Shown piece after piece: positions 16,036 to 24,673 of a stretch of DNA of 64,000 nt. The DNA is from an uncultured Olsenella sp. Its GTDB lineage: Bacteria; Actinomycetota; Coriobacteriia; Coriobacteriales; Atopobiaceae. Under the pieces are notes generated by a model. That model saw nothing but the letters and a program-made list of their open reading frames with translations, made no database searches and was not told where the DNA came from. Positions within the stretch are counted from its first letter, which is position 1. Each line of letters starts with the position of its first letter. The stretch lies in the NCBI GenBank assembly GCA_900314495.1, contig OMVJ01000006.1, positions 1 to 64,000 of the forward strand, read 5' to 3'. The translations under genes were made by a program, and so were the position numbers.

Positions 16036-16260
16036 TCACATCCTCAACCTTGCAGCTACCTCGCGTATGTGAAGCACGTCCCTGGCGTCGAACACCTCGT
16101 CGCTCTCGAACGCGAGCTCGTACAGGCCCATGCCAAGGGGAATGGTATCCCACAGCTCCATGTCGTACTTGGTGCCTTCGCCGTCCTCGAACTGGCGAAT
16201 CAGCTCATCGTTGGCCCGCACGGTGATGATCCATTGGTACTTGTGCCGTCCCAAAATCAC
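16036..16260 (-). CDS. Small protein of unknown function
   Basis: A 74-residue protein, acidic in its second half (EDGEGTKYDMELWDT; ELAFESDEVFDARDV). I chose GTG 16260, preceded by GAGGCG, because the upstream open frame is low-complexity and runs into a tRNA terminator. The composition (Trp-, Tyr- and acidic-rich with a regular pattern) looks like a real globular domain. It lies between two tRNA-Gly genes on the same strand. No family is recognised. Confidence 0.55.
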   Translation of the reverse strand: MILGRHKYQWIITVRANDELIRQFEDGEGTKYDMELWDTIPLGMGLYELAFESDEVFDARDVLHIREVAARLRM

Positions 16261-16376
16261 ACCCCCGGTCTCGCCTCGATTGCGTCTGCCGTTCGCTCCT
16301 AGCTGAATTGTATGCGGACGCGACGCGTCTTGCCCCCGCGAAGGGGAGGGAGTTGCCAAGACTTGCCCTCGAAAAC

Positions 16377-16407
16377 AAAAAAAGGTAGGTGGCAAAACCA
16401 CCTACCC
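16377..16407 (-). terminator. Terminator of tRNA-Gly copy 2
   Basis: On the minus strand GGTAGGTGG and CCACCTACC form a 9-bp stem followed by a run of seven T. Confidence 0.9.
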
Positions 16408-16416
16408 GAGAATTCC

Positions 16417-16492
16417 TGGAGCGGGCTACGGGGTTCGAACCCGCGACCTCCACCTTGGCAAGGTGGCGCGCTACCAACTGCGCTAAGCCCGC
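16417..16492 (-). tRNA. tRNA-Gly(GCC), copy 2
   Basis: The same 76-nt sequence as copy 1, including the encoded CCA and anticodon GCC, with its own terminator 10 bases downstream. Confidence 0.97.
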
Positions 16493-16967
16493 GACGCGAG
16501 GAAATATACTACGCGAGTAATCGCCTCAGCGCAAGCATAAACTTTGGAAAATTGGCCCTGCCACTGCCGGGTGAACCTAGATGGGCGCTGGCCGACCAAG
16601 ATTTGACCCACTGGCAGCCCTGACTTGAGATGGCAGGGGACCCCGACGCGCAAGAAGGCCGCCTCGTGTATATTCATCGCGATTTGGGCCTGGGGCCGAG
16701 AAAGGCGCACCGCCCCTGAGCTGGGGTTTCGTGGCGGAGCTTTGGCGGTGGGAGTGCGATTTCCTACGGTGGGAGATAGGCACTTTTCGACGATACCTCT
16801 GACCTGCGACTATAGCACGTGTTTTGGTCGAAGCTCTATACACGAAACGCGATTAGTGCGCGTCGGGGTCTGAGTGTCGGGCGGAGGCGGGGCGCTATGG
16901 CAAGAATGCAGAGCAATCGCCGGCTTTAGGTGCAAAACAAGGGCAGCCACACAAGCATCCGCGCAAG
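16493..16967. other. Intergenic stretch with no gene recognised
   Basis: Open frames here have atypical composition and no ribosome site. The right end leads into the tRNA-Cys terminator, and promoter elements for tRNA-Gly copy 2 presumably lie at the left end. Nothing else can be supported. Confidence 0.5.
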
Positions 16968-16996
16968 AAAAAGGGCACCCGCCGGAACGGGTGCCC
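16968..16996 (-). terminator. Terminator of the tRNA-Gly/tRNA-Cys unit
   Basis: On the minus strand GGGCACCCG pairs with CGGGTGCCC, followed by five T. It closes the two-tRNA transcript from about 17193 to 17007. Confidence 0.9.
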
Positions 16997-17006
16997 TGAT
17001 CTTGTA

Positions 17007-17080
17007 TGGAGGCGAGACCCGGATTCGAACCGGGGGTAAAGGCTTTGCAGGCCTCTGCCTTACCACTTGGCCATCTCGCC
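17007..17080 (-). tRNA. tRNA-Cys(GCA)
   Basis: A 74-nt minus-strand tRNA with acceptor GGCGAGA/TCTCGCC, anticodon GCA in loop CTGCAAA, TTCGAAT T loop and encoded CCA. It is 37 bases downstream of tRNA-Gly copy 3 and probably co-transcribed with it. Confidence 0.97.
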
Positions 17081-17117
17081 ATGAAAAAGGCCGAATGAAC
17101 CGGCCCGGAGAAAACTC

Positions 17118-17193
17118 TGGAGCGGGCTACGGGGTTCGAACCCGCGACCTCCACCTTGGCAAGGTGGCGCGCTACCAACTGCGCTAAGCCCGC
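17118..17193 (-). tRNA. tRNA-Gly(GCC), copy 3
   Basis: Identical to copies 1 and 2. It is the first gene of a two-tRNA transcript with tRNA-Cys. Confidence 0.97.
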
Positions 17194-17338
17194 GTCGCAG
17201 AGATAAATATACGGAAAGGCAGCCACGGATGCAAGGACTATTTTGAGAAAAATCGCCTTCGGCGCGGATGCCGGCCCGGAAGCAGCCCTTGCATGGCGTA
17301 TGCTGACTGCTCGTAACGGATGCATGGGAGGTGCCATT

Positions 17339-18604
17339 TTGCTGCAAGAGGACCGCAAGGCTCAAGGTGCGTACCTGGACTATGCCGCGGCGACGCCCAT
17401 GGACCCAGAGGTCCTCTCGGCGGAGTTGCCCTACCTGACGGAGCTCTTCGAGAACCCCTCGGCACCATACGCGCGGGCCCGTGCCGTTCGCGCCGACTAC
17501 GAGGCGGCCCGCGGGACGCTCGCACGCCTCATTGGCGCGAAGCCGGACAACGTCACCATGACGGCGGGGGCCACGGAGGCCAACAACCTCGCGTTTGCCG
17601 CGGTGGACGGCAAGGTCCTGGTGGATGCCATTGAGCACGAGTCCGTCATGGCGTGCGCGGAGGCTCGCGACCACGCGATTGTGCCGGTTCGTGCGGATGG
17701 CCTGCTGGACCCCGCGCAGCTGCGTGCTAGCTTGTCGCCAGATGTGGAGCTCGTCTCCATAGAGCTTGCCAACGGCGAGATTGGTGCCATTCAGCCCATC
17801 CGCGCATGCGCGCAGCTTGTGCGGGAGGAGCGCGAGCGCCGCCTTCGCGAGGGCCAGGCCCGCCCCATCTGGCTGCATGTGGATGCGTCGCAGGCCGCCG
17901 GCTACCTCTCCGTGAACGTGGCCTCCCTCGGGGCGGACCTGCTCACCCTCTCCGCGGCGAAGATCTACGGCCCCAAGCAAGTCGGTCTGCTGTGGGCGGC
18001 GGACGGCGTGCGGCTTCGCCCGCTCGTGCGCGGCGGCGGGCAGGAGAACGGCGTGCGGTCCGGCACGGAGAACGTGGCCGGCACCGTGGGCTTCGCGCGT
18101 GCACTGGAGCTGGCACAGTCACGTCGCAGCAGCGAGGCAAAGCGCTTGCAGAAGCTACGCGACGGCATGCAACGAACCCTCAAGCGGGAGTTCCCGTGGG
18201 CGGTGGTCTCCGGCCCGCGCAAGTCCGCCCACAGGCTGCCGAACCTGCTGCACATCTCGTTCCCGGGTGTGGAGGCCCGCCGCCTGGTTATTCTGCTGGA
18301 ACGCGAGGGCGTTTCGGTTGGAACGGGTTCCGCGTGCGCGGCAAGCAAGATGCGGGTCTCCAGAGTGCTGGACGCCATTGGCATGCCGCGGTGGGCAAGC
18401 GAGGGGAGCATCCGCATCACCCTTGGTCACCCCACCACGGAGGCCGAGGTGGAGTATGCCACTGCCGCAATCGTGCGTGCCGTGCGAGGCGAGCTCAATC
18501 GCACGGGCATAAGCGAAGTGGAACTGCGCGAGCGTGGTGCGGAGGCCGTGTTTGGCGGGACGAATGCAGCGACTGCAGTTGCTCATGGGGAGGTTGAGAA
18601 CTGA
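17339..18604 (+). CDS. Cysteine desulfurase (IscS/NifS family)
   Basis: About 421 residues. I chose TTG 17339 because GGGAGGT lies 7 bases upstream and the conserved fold begins nearby (YLDYAAATPMDP). PLP-enzyme landmarks are present: TAGATEANN, the HVDASQAAG block, the PLP lysine in LSAAKIYGPKQVG, and the catalytic cysteine loop TGSACAASK. It removes sulfur from cysteine to give a persulfide. It overlaps mnmA by one base (TGATG), so the two are translationally coupled and this enzyme most likely feeds sulfur to tRNA 2-thiouridylation. About 25 residues past the usual C-terminus are low-complexity. Confidence 0.92.
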   Translation: MLQEDRKAQGAYLDYAAATPMDPEVLSAELPYLTELFENPSAPYARARAVRADYEAARGTLARLIGAKPDNVTMTAGATEANNLAFAAVDGKVLVDAIEHESVMACAEARDHAIVPVRADGLLDPAQLRASLSPDVELVSIELANGEIGAIQPIRACAQLVREERERRLREGQARPIWLHVDASQAAGYLSVNVASLGADLLTLSAAKIYGPKQVGLLWAADGVRLRPLVRGGGQENGVRSGTENVAGTVGFARALELAQSRRSSEAKRLQKLRDGMQRTLKREFPWAVVSGPRKSAHRLPNLLHISFPGVEARRLVILLEREGVSVGTGSACAASKMRVSRVLDAIGMPRWASEGSIRITLGHPTTEAEVEYATAAIVRAVRGELNRTGISEVELRERGAEAVFGGTNAATAVAHGEVEN

Positions 18605-19719
18605 TGGCACAAACCGTCTTCCTTGGCATGAGCGGTGGCGTGGACTCCGCCCTTGCGGCGGCGCTTCTGGTGGAGCAGGGCTACGCGGTGCGCGGCATCT
18701 ACATGCGCAACTGGTCGCGGGACCTGCCGGGCTTCAAGTGCACCTGGGCGGACGACTTGGCGGACGCGGAACGTGTGGCCGTTACGCTTGGCATTGACCT
18801 CGACGTCTGGGACTGCGAGCGGAAGTACAAGGAGACCGTGGTCGACTACCTGGTGGACGCCTACGCGCACGGCCTTACGCCCAACCCGGACGTCATGTGC
18901 AACCAGACGGTCAAGTTCGGCACCTTTGCGGACCGGGCCTTCCGCGAGGGCGCGGACCTTATCGCCACCGGTCACTATGCGCGAACCTTGCACGCACCCA
19001 GCGCGGACCTTCCCGCAACCTTGCTGCGCGCCGCAGACGAGCACAAGGACCAGACCTACTTCCTCTGGCGCGTTGCCGGCCAGGTCTTCAACAGGGTGCT
19101 CTTTCCCATTGGCGACTACGCCAGCAAGGCGGACGTGCGCGCGGCCTGCGCCGAGCGCGGCCTGGGCGTGGAGCGCAAGCCGGACTCGGACGGAATCTGC
19201 TTCGTGGGCGAGGTCGGCATCCGCACCTTTTTGCTGGACACGCTGCAACAGCGGGCCGGTGACATAGTGGAGTGGGAGAACGGCCGCGTGCTGGGCCAGC
19301 ACGACGGCGCCTTCCTCTTCACCGTGGGGCAGCGGAAGGGCCTGAACCTGGGCGGCGGCCCCGCGCGGTACGTGGTGAGCACGGACACGGCGAACAACGT
19401 GGTGTACGTGACGGCGGACCGCGACTGCCCGGGCCTGTGGACCCGCGAGCTGCAGCTCTGTGACGTGCACTGGATTGCCGGAAAGCCGCCAGCCACAGGC
19501 CAGTACCTGGTGCGCACCCGCCACACGGGCCAGCTGCGCCCGGCGCGATTGGAGCTTGCAGCTGCCGCCAGCGACGCGGCAACGGCCCGCGTGGTCTTCC
19601 CGGAGCCCGTTCGCACCGTTGCCCCCGGCCAGAGCGCCGTCATCTACGACGGCACCACCTGCCTGGGCGGCGGCATCGTGCAGAGGTCTGCCAGCTCGCT
19701 GCCAGCTTTCGCGCGCTAG
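18604..19719 (+). CDS. mnmA: tRNA-specific 2-thiouridylase MnmA
   Basis: A 371-residue protein of normal family length. The PP-loop motif is GMSGGVDS (residues 8-15). The two catalytic cysteines are Cys99 in NPDVMCN and Cys199 in GICFVG. It makes the 2-thio group on U34 of Lys, Glu and Gln tRNAs using sulfur relayed from a cysteine desulfurase, which is the gene directly upstream with a one-base overlap. The start ATG lies within the upstream stop. The last ~15 residues are Ala/Ser rich. The gene is convergent with yaaA. Confidence 0.96.
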   Translation: MAQTVFLGMSGGVDSALAAALLVEQGYAVRGIYMRNWSRDLPGFKCTWADDLADAERVAVTLGIDLDVWDCERKYKETVVDYLVDAYAHGLTPNPDVMCNQTVKFGTFADRAFREGADLIATGHYARTLHAPSADLPATLLRAADEHKDQTYFLWRVAGQVFNRVLFPIGDYASKADVRAACAERGLGVERKPDSDGICFVGEVGIRTFLLDTLQQRAGDIVEWENGRVLGQHDGAFLFTVGQRKGLNLGGGPARYVVSTDTANNVVYVTADRDCPGLWTRELQLCDVHWIAGKPPATGQYLVRTRHTGQLRPARLELAAAASDAATARVVFPEPVRTVAPGQSAVIYDGTTCLGGGIVQRSASSLPAFAR

Positions 19720-19744
19720 GTTTCGCGCGCCAGGACTCTCCCCG

Positions 19745-20569
19745 CTACGACTCTTGCAGGCAGAAGACCATGACCTCGTTGCCAGCCCCGTGCGAGCCCG
19801 CTGCCTGCCGCCTGCCAGCCGGCTGCTGGCGCCTGGTCGCGTCCTGCGACCGTGCCGGGTCGTATCGGTAGCCCCGCTCCGCAAAGTCGCGGAAGTCGTA
19901 GGGGTCCTCCACGCGGTTCTCCGCGCACCAGCGCACGAAGGTGCCGCGCGCCGCCTTGGCCTCGGTGGACTTCTGCACCAGGCCCAGCTCTCCGCGGGGC
20001 TCCCCAAAGAGGCAGGTCACCATGCGCGGACCGCCCTCCATTGCGTGGCGCGTCACGGCGCGCGCGTACTCCACGGAGGCCACGTTCACAATGGTGTCCG
20101 CCTCCGCCGCCAGCGCGTCGTACAGGCTCGTGCCCCAGAACTCGTACAGGTCCTTGGCACCGCCCACGCTGAGCTTTGCCTGCATCTCCAGCCGGTAGGG
20201 GACCACCCCGTCCAGCGGCCGCAGCACCCCGTAGAAGCCGGAGAGTATGCGCAAGTGGTCCTGCAGCCAGGCAAGCTGGCCGGCGCTCATGACCTGCGCG
20301 CACAGGTGCTGGTACTGTATGCCCTCGTACGCGCAGACCGCCGCGGAGCTGGCCTGCGTCAGGTCCATGGCCTGAAAGCGCTGGTAGTTGGGCCGCGCCA
20401 GCTTGTCGGAGCACTTCCAAAGCTCGCGGCACTCCTCGTAGCTGAGCCGCTGGACCTCGTGCATGAGGCGGATGGTCTGCGCCAAGAAGACGGGCTGCGT
20501 GCGCGGGTGCGGCTCGTCGTCCACCACGTTCATCTTCTTCGCCGGAGAGACGATGATGCGGTAGCTCAT
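19745..20569 (-). CDS. yaaA: Peroxide stress protein YaaA (DUF328)
   Basis: A 274-residue protein starting IIVSPAKKMN, the typical YaaA N-terminus, with the conserved YQRFQAMDLTQASSAAVCAY and LSGFYGVLRPLDGVVPYRLEM blocks split by short spacers. The family limits intracellular iron and oxidative DNA damage and binds DNA through a HhH-like fold. The C-terminal ~30 residues (Arg/Gln/Ala rich) exceed the usual domain. The start overlaps the stop of the upstream phosphatase gene by 4 bases (ATGA), so the two form a coupled operon. Confidence 0.93.
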   Translation of the reverse strand: MSYRIIVSPAKKMNVVDDEPHPRTQPVFLAQTIRLMHEVQRLSYEECRELWKCSDKLARPNYQRFQAMDLTQASSAAVCAYEGIQYQHLCAQVMSAGQLAWLQDHLRILSGFYGVLRPLDGVVPYRLEMQAKLSVGGAKDLYEFWGTSLYDALAAEADTIVNVASVEYARAVTRHAMEGGPRMVTCLFGEPRGELGLVQKSTEAKAARGTFVRWCAENRVEDPYDFRDFAERGYRYDPARSQDATRRQQPAGRRQAAGSHGAGNEVMVFCLQES

Positions 20570-21495
20570 GACTTCACCTCGCTGGGGGAAGGTTCAACCG
20601 TGCCGCCGGCGCGATCCGCAACAGCACGCGCGTGCTTGGGCCGCGGCCGCGGGCGACCTTGCGCCGTGGGTGCCTCGCCGGGTTCGTGCAGGTAGAAGTC
20701 CCGCAGGGCCGCCAGGCGCTCCGCGTCCAGGCCAAACTCCGCCTGGAAGTAGGCCTCCAGCGTGCCGTACTGCTGGTGTATCTCCTCGAACACGCGCTCG
20801 CCAAACTCGCGGATCACGCCCTCGGCAAACTGCACGATCAGCCGCAGAATCGGCAGGCGGGACATGATGACGCGGTGGCCGTCTATGGCGTGGGAGAGGC
20901 TTTCCCGCCGGTACTCGTTGGTGAGCACGTACCGGTCCACGATTACGTCCTCGTCGTAGCCCAGGGCGGCCAGCACCAGCATGGCCGCGATGCCCGTGCG
21001 GTCCTTGCCCTGGCTGCAGTGGAAGAGCAGCGGTACGTTGCCGGCCTCCAGCTGCTTGAAGAGCTCCCGGTAGGCGGGGTTATCGAAGGCGACCGAGGCG
21101 TAGAGCCCGGCCACGGAAGCAACGCGGTTGGGCTGCTTGTCCGGGTCCCGGCGGCGCGGGTGCATGGCCAGGCGGATGAACCCCAGCGGGGACATGTTAA
21201 TCTCGTGCCCGGCGGCGTCGGTGGCGCCGCACACGCGCACCTGCCGCACGCCGGGGATGTTTGGGTCTGGGTTGCGCCGCGCCTCCACGGCTGTGCGCAG
21301 GTCAAGCACGTAGCGAAGGTGCAGGTTGCGCAGGTTGTTCAGCTCCACCTTGTTCAGGTTGCCCAGCGCGCCGGACCGGAAGACCAGCCCACGCGTCATG
21401 ACCCTGCCGTCCATGGCGGGCATGCCGCCAAGGTCGCGCAGGTTGTTCTCGTCCCTGAAGCCAGGCACGTATGTCGGCATATGTGAGAGGTCCAT
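20566..21495 (-). CDS. Protein tyrosine/serine phosphatase (Tyr_phosphatase3 family)
   Basis: A 309-residue protein. The CX5R signature is FHCSQGKDRTG, with catalytic Cys and Arg intact. The N-terminal block NLRDLGGMPAMDGRVMTRGLVFRSG is typical of IphP/LipA-like phosphatases, here summarised as NLRDLGG then FRSG. ATG 21495 follows GGAG. About 40 residues at the C-terminus are basic and Pro-rich (RPRPRPKHARAV). Substrates could be phosphotyrosine proteins or phosphoinositides. It overlaps yaaA by 4 bases and diverges from the MATE gene. Confidence 0.88.
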   Translation of the reverse strand: MDLSHMPTYVPGFRDENNLRDLGGMPAMDGRVMTRGLVFRSGALGNLNKVELNNLRNLHLRYVLDLRTAVEARRNPDPNIPGVRQVRVCGATDAAGHEINMSPLGFIRLAMHPRRRDPDKQPNRVASVAGLYASVAFDNPAYRELFKQLEAGNVPLLFHCSQGKDRTGIAAMLVLAALGYDEDVIVDRYVLTNEYRRESLSHAIDGHRVIMSRLPILRLIVQFAEGVIREFGERVFEEIHQQYGTLEAYFQAEFGLDAERLAALRDFYLHEPGEAPTAQGRPRPRPKHARAVADRAGGTVEPSPSEVKS

Positions 21496-21523
21496 GCAGG
21501 CTCCGCACTGCGGTACATAATGG

Positions 21524-21552
21524 TTGGCGCGAATCGTACAAGACAGTATAGG
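21524..21552 (+). promoter_or_regulatory. Candidate promoter of the MATE gene
   Basis: TTGGCG (21524-21529) and TATAGG (21547-21552) are separated by 17 bases, about 70 bases before the start codon. Confidence 0.45.
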
Positions 21553-21620
21553 TTGGCGGCGGGACGGAAATACGGGGAACCGCGCGAGCCGCGAACTTGC
21601 GACGGAGGAGATTGAAGCAG

Positions 21621-22991
21621 ATGGCAGAGCGCGCAGCCAAGGGGCGTGCAGGCAAACAGATAGATATGACTCAGGGAAGCATGTGGGACAAGATCCTGCT
21701 CTTCAGCATTCCCGTTGCGGTGACCGCCATCTTGCAGCAGCTGTACAACACGGCGGACATTGCCGTCGCCGGCCAGCTGGTGGGCACCAACGCCGAGGCG
21801 GGCGTGGGCAGCAACGCGTTCATCATCTCACTGCTGGTGTCGCTGTTCCAGGGAATCTCGTTGGGGGCCAACGTGGTTGTTGCGACGGCCATTGGCGCCG
21901 GGGACGCCGAGAGGGCCCACCGCGCCGTGCACACGGCCGTGCTGCTCGCGCTCATTGGTGGCGTGGCCTTTGCTCTTCTCACGCAGCTGCTTGTCACGCC
22001 GCTGCTGGTTGCGCTTTCCGTCCCCGCCGAGGTCTTCGATTTTGCCGCCTCCTACCTGCGCGTGTACCTGCTGGGCCTGCCCATCATCTTCCTGTACGAC
22101 TTTGAGGCGGCCATCCTGCGCAGCGTGGGAGACACCTGGTCGCCCCTGCGCGCGCTTGCCGTCTCCAGCGTGCTGAACCTTGCACTTGACGTGCTGGTTG
22201 CCGGCCCCCTGGGGCAGGGGACCGTGGGGCTTGCCGTTACCACCATTCTCTCCAACGGGGTTGCGGTGGCCATTTTGCTGCACGGCTTGCTCCACACTGA
22301 CACGGAGGTGCGGCTCGTCCCCTCCGACCTGCGGCTGGATGCCTGGGCCATGAGGCGCATCCTCAGCGTGGGCCTACCCGCTGGCATCCAGAGCGCGCTT
22401 TTCTCGGTGGCCAACATCGTGATCCAGGGGGCGATCAACGGCCTGGGTGCCACGGTCATGGCGGGCAGCTCCGCGTCTGCCAGCATCGAGTCCATCTCGT
22501 ACTACAACATAAACGCGTTCGGACAGGCGGCGACCACCTTCGTGGGGCAGAACAACGGGGCACGCAGGCAGGACCGATGCGCCAAGACGCTGCGGCTGTG
22601 CCTCTTGGAGGGCTATGGCGTGTGCGGCGTCTTCATTGCGCTGATACTCGTCTTCGGCCGGCAGCTGGTGGGCATATTCAACCCTGACCCGGCGGTGATT
22701 GCGGAGGGCTACACGCGCATCTGCTATGTCATCAGCGCGCACCTGTTCAGCATCTCCATCGAGGTGTTCTCCGGATACTTGCGCGGATATGGCATCAGTC
22801 TGCCGCCGGCGGTGTGGACGTTCTTCTCCATTGTGGTGGTGCGCCTGGCCTACGTGTTCTTCCTGTACCCCGGCGACCCCACCTTCACGCACCTGCTGCT
22901 GGTGTACCCCATCACGCTGGGCCTGAACGCCGCCGGCCTGATCGCCCTCTACTTCATGATGAGACAGGGGGACGCACCTTCTGTCTCATGA
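21621..22991 (+). CDS. MATE-family efflux transporter
   Basis: A 456-residue, 12-helix membrane protein. Conserved features include the N-terminal MWDKILLFSIPVAVTAILQQLYNTADI segment (abbreviated here as QQLYNTADI) and the second-half repeat beginning ILSVGLPAGIQSALFS. It belongs to the DinF-like branch and should export cationic or amphipathic compounds by Na+ or H+ antiport. ATG 21621 follows GGAGGAG at somewhat long spacing. Unusually, the last residues (Arg-Gln-Gly-Asp-Ala-Pro-Ser-Val-Ser) are encoded by a 29-nt intergenic palindrome, and the stop codon is the first TGA of a second copy. Confidence 0.93.
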   Translation: MAERAAKGRAGKQIDMTQGSMWDKILLFSIPVAVTAILQQLYNTADIAVAGQLVGTNAEAGVGSNAFIISLLVSLFQGISLGANVVVATAIGAGDAERAHRAVHTAVLLALIGGVAFALLTQLLVTPLLVALSVPAEVFDFAASYLRVYLLGLPIIFLYDFEAAILRSVGDTWSPLRALAVSSVLNLALDVLVAGPLGQGTVGLAVTTILSNGVAVAILLHGLLHTDTEVRLVPSDLRLDAWAMRRILSVGLPAGIQSALFSVANIVIQGAINGLGATVMAGSSASASIESISYYNINAFGQAATTFVGQNNGARRQDRCAKTLRLCLLEGYGVCGVFIALILVFGRQLVGIFNPDPAVIAEGYTRICYVISAHLFSISIEVFSGYLRGYGISLPPAVWTFFSIVVVRLAYVFFLYPGDPTFTHLLLVYPITLGLNAAGLIALYFMMRQGDAPSVS

Positions 22992-23017
22992 GACACGGGG
23001 ACGGTTCTTGCGTCTCA
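22960..23017. repeat. Two tandem 29-nt TGAGACA...TGTCTCA palindromes
   Basis: Unit a covers 22960-22988 (TGAGACAGGGGGACG, then CTTCTGTCTCA). Unit b covers 22989-23017 (TGAGACACGGGGACG, then CTTGCGTCTCA). Unit a lies inside the end of the MATE gene, and unit b starts with its stop codon. Related copies lie at 48534 and 50229. Confidence 0.9.
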
Positions 23018-23101
23018 TCGTGTCAATTGCTCGTAGCTAGGCAGAAATGCAGCATGGAAACGTGGAACGCATGTGTCGTTCGACCAGCGATGAACTCTCT
23101 G

Positions 23102-24289
23102 TCACTCAGCCACATACTGATAGTCCGTCACTAGACCGTTTTCGTCAGTAAGAATCCTGAATGAGTGACTGTCCGTGCCTCTGTGGTCCCCGCCCGCTTC
23201 GGTTACGTTCACTTTGACGGTCACGACGGTGCCATCATCGCTCAGAACCTCGGAGCTATCTGCATGTGTGAAGCCGAGGTAGAAGTAGTTGATACCTTCG
23301 GTTGCCAGCTTGGAGCCAGGTGCAACGTACTTCATGGCCAAAGCCTCCGCATCGTAATCTCGTGGTGCGATATCCTTGCTTGTGTCCGGCCAGTTGGTGA
23401 GCACCTGTTCCGCAAATGCCTGCGCGTTGGCCTCGCGCTTTTGCTTGGCCTGTTCGGCAGCCGCCTTCTCTGCTGCGGCCTTCTCCGCCGCGACGACGGC
23501 GGGGTCCTTCTCCCACTGCGCGTACAGGGTGACGGTGCCGCTGGCGTCTGCCAGCGCCGATACGGCCTGGCCGTCCGAGTAGCTGGTGCCGCTGCCATCT
23601 GCCTGCGTGTTCCAGCCGGTGAACACGTAGTCTTGCATGCGGAAGGCATTTGCGGCGAGGTTGGCGCCGTCGCTTGCGGCCGTCTGTGCCGGCATGGTTC
23701 CGTCCCCGCCGTTGGGGTTGAAGACGATGGTGTACGTTTGCGCTTCGTCTGCTGCGCCCGCGGGGTCCGCCAGCGCAGCTGCCGCCGAGCTGCCAGCTTC
23801 CTGCGAGACTGCCTGTGGCGCGGCCGGCTGCGTGGATACGTAAACGGCACCTCCGACGCTCGCGACCGCGACGACCGTGGCCACGGTGACGAGGGGCTTC
23901 CCGACCACAACCTGCCAGATGCCGTGCCTCGCAGCTGCGGGCACGTGGCCGACTGGGGCCTGCGCGGACGCCTGGCTAGCGGTTTTGGCAACCTGAGCCT
24001 GGGCCGCTGTTGGCTGGGCCTTTCGAACCTCGTATGTTGGCGGCTGGACCTCGGGCGACTGGACCGCCGGTGCTGGCGGCTCCACTTCCGGCGGTTGGAC
24101 CGCCGACGACTGGACCGCCGGCGGCTGGACCGCCGACGGCTCGGAAGGCGATGGCGCAATGCGGGCGGCAACGGTACTGCCGATGGCTATGGGCATGGCG
24201 TCAGCCTCGCGCTTCTCGACCTTCTGCCCGCACTTGGGGCAGAACTTCGCGTCTTCCGGCAGCTTGTTGCCACAGTTTCCGCAGTACAC
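23102..24289 (-). CDS. Zinc-ribbon membrane protein with an InlB B-repeat
   Basis: A 395-residue protein. It starts with a zinc ribbon (MYCGNCGNKL...FCPKCGQK; four Cys). A Pro/Val/Gln linker of near-repeats follows (PPAVQSS, PPEVEPP, SPEVQPP; about 50-95), then one membrane helix near 135-155 (VTVATVVAVASVGGAVYV). After this come one InlB B-repeat (about 185-260: IVFNPNGGDGTMP ... FTGWNTQADGSG ... LYAQWEKD), an Ala/Lys/Glu helix (about 262-290) and a C-terminal domain. The topology predicts a cytoplasmic ribbon and an extracellular repeat region. The repeat family often mediates adhesion. No operon partner is seen. Confidence 0.85.
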   Translation of the reverse strand: MYCGNCGNKLPEDAKFCPKCGQKVEKREADAMPIAIGSTVAARIAPSPSEPSAVQPPAVQSSAVQPPEVEPPAPAVQSPEVQPPTYEVRKAQPTAAQAQVAKTASQASAQAPVGHVPAAARHGIWQVVVGKPLVTVATVVAVASVGGAVYVSTQPAAPQAVSQEAGSSAAAALADPAGAADEAQTYTIVFNPNGGDGTMPAQTAASDGANLAANAFRMQDYVFTGWNTQADGSGTSYSDGQAVSALADASGTVTLYAQWEKDPAVVAAEKAAAEKAAAEQAKQKREANAQAFAEQVLTNWPDTSKDIAPRDYDAEALAMKYVAPGSKLATEGINYFYLGFTHADSSEVLSDDGTVVTVKVNVTEAGGDHRGTDSHSFRILTDENGLVTDYQYVAE

Positions 24290-24560
24290 GGTTGCCTCGA
24301 ATCTCTATGCCTTGCCGGCCGCTCTCACGTTACGGTGACATGTTATGCAACTGGCTGGCAGATTTGTTGCGCAACAAAGCGCTCGCCGCGGGGGTTGCGC
24401 GGCGGCGGGGGAGTGGATCGCGTTCGCGGAGTCTTCCGCTTGCGGAACTGGATCGACGAGTACCAGGCGGGCGGCGTCATCGGGGTGCTGCAGAACTTGC
24501 GGGCAGCGGCGCGGCTGTGATGAGTGGCCCCGTCAAACGGCGTGGTCATTCGTGTACCGC
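24290..24560. other. Intergenic stretch, possible gene debris
   Basis: One plus-strand frame ending at 24520 reads RNWIDEYQAGGVIGVLQNLR before its stop and looks protein-like, but it has no start or family match. Nothing else is supported until the palindrome at 24561. Confidence 0.25.
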
Positions 24561-24599
24561 GCGCATTCTGTGGAATGCGCACTGCTGCCGTGCCCGCCG
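24561..24599. repeat. GCGCATTC...GAATGCGC palindrome, copy 1
   Basis: GCGCATTC-TGTG-GAATGCGC followed by CACTGC-T-GCCGTGCCCGC. The full 39 bases recur with two changes at 26186-26224, and the palindrome alone recurs at 26063. Confidence 0.85.
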
Positions 24600-24673
24600 C
24601 CAGCCCCTGCGGCCGCCGCCCTCGGTTGGACGTTGCATGTACAATGGCAGCACGGGCAAACGGGAGGTGCGAA

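Noticed and set aside
16577-16873. Overlapping open frames between tRNA-Gly copy 2 and tRNA-Cys
   Set aside because: Both strands are open by chance; Arg/Ser/Pro-rich products, no ribosome sites and no conserved pattern.
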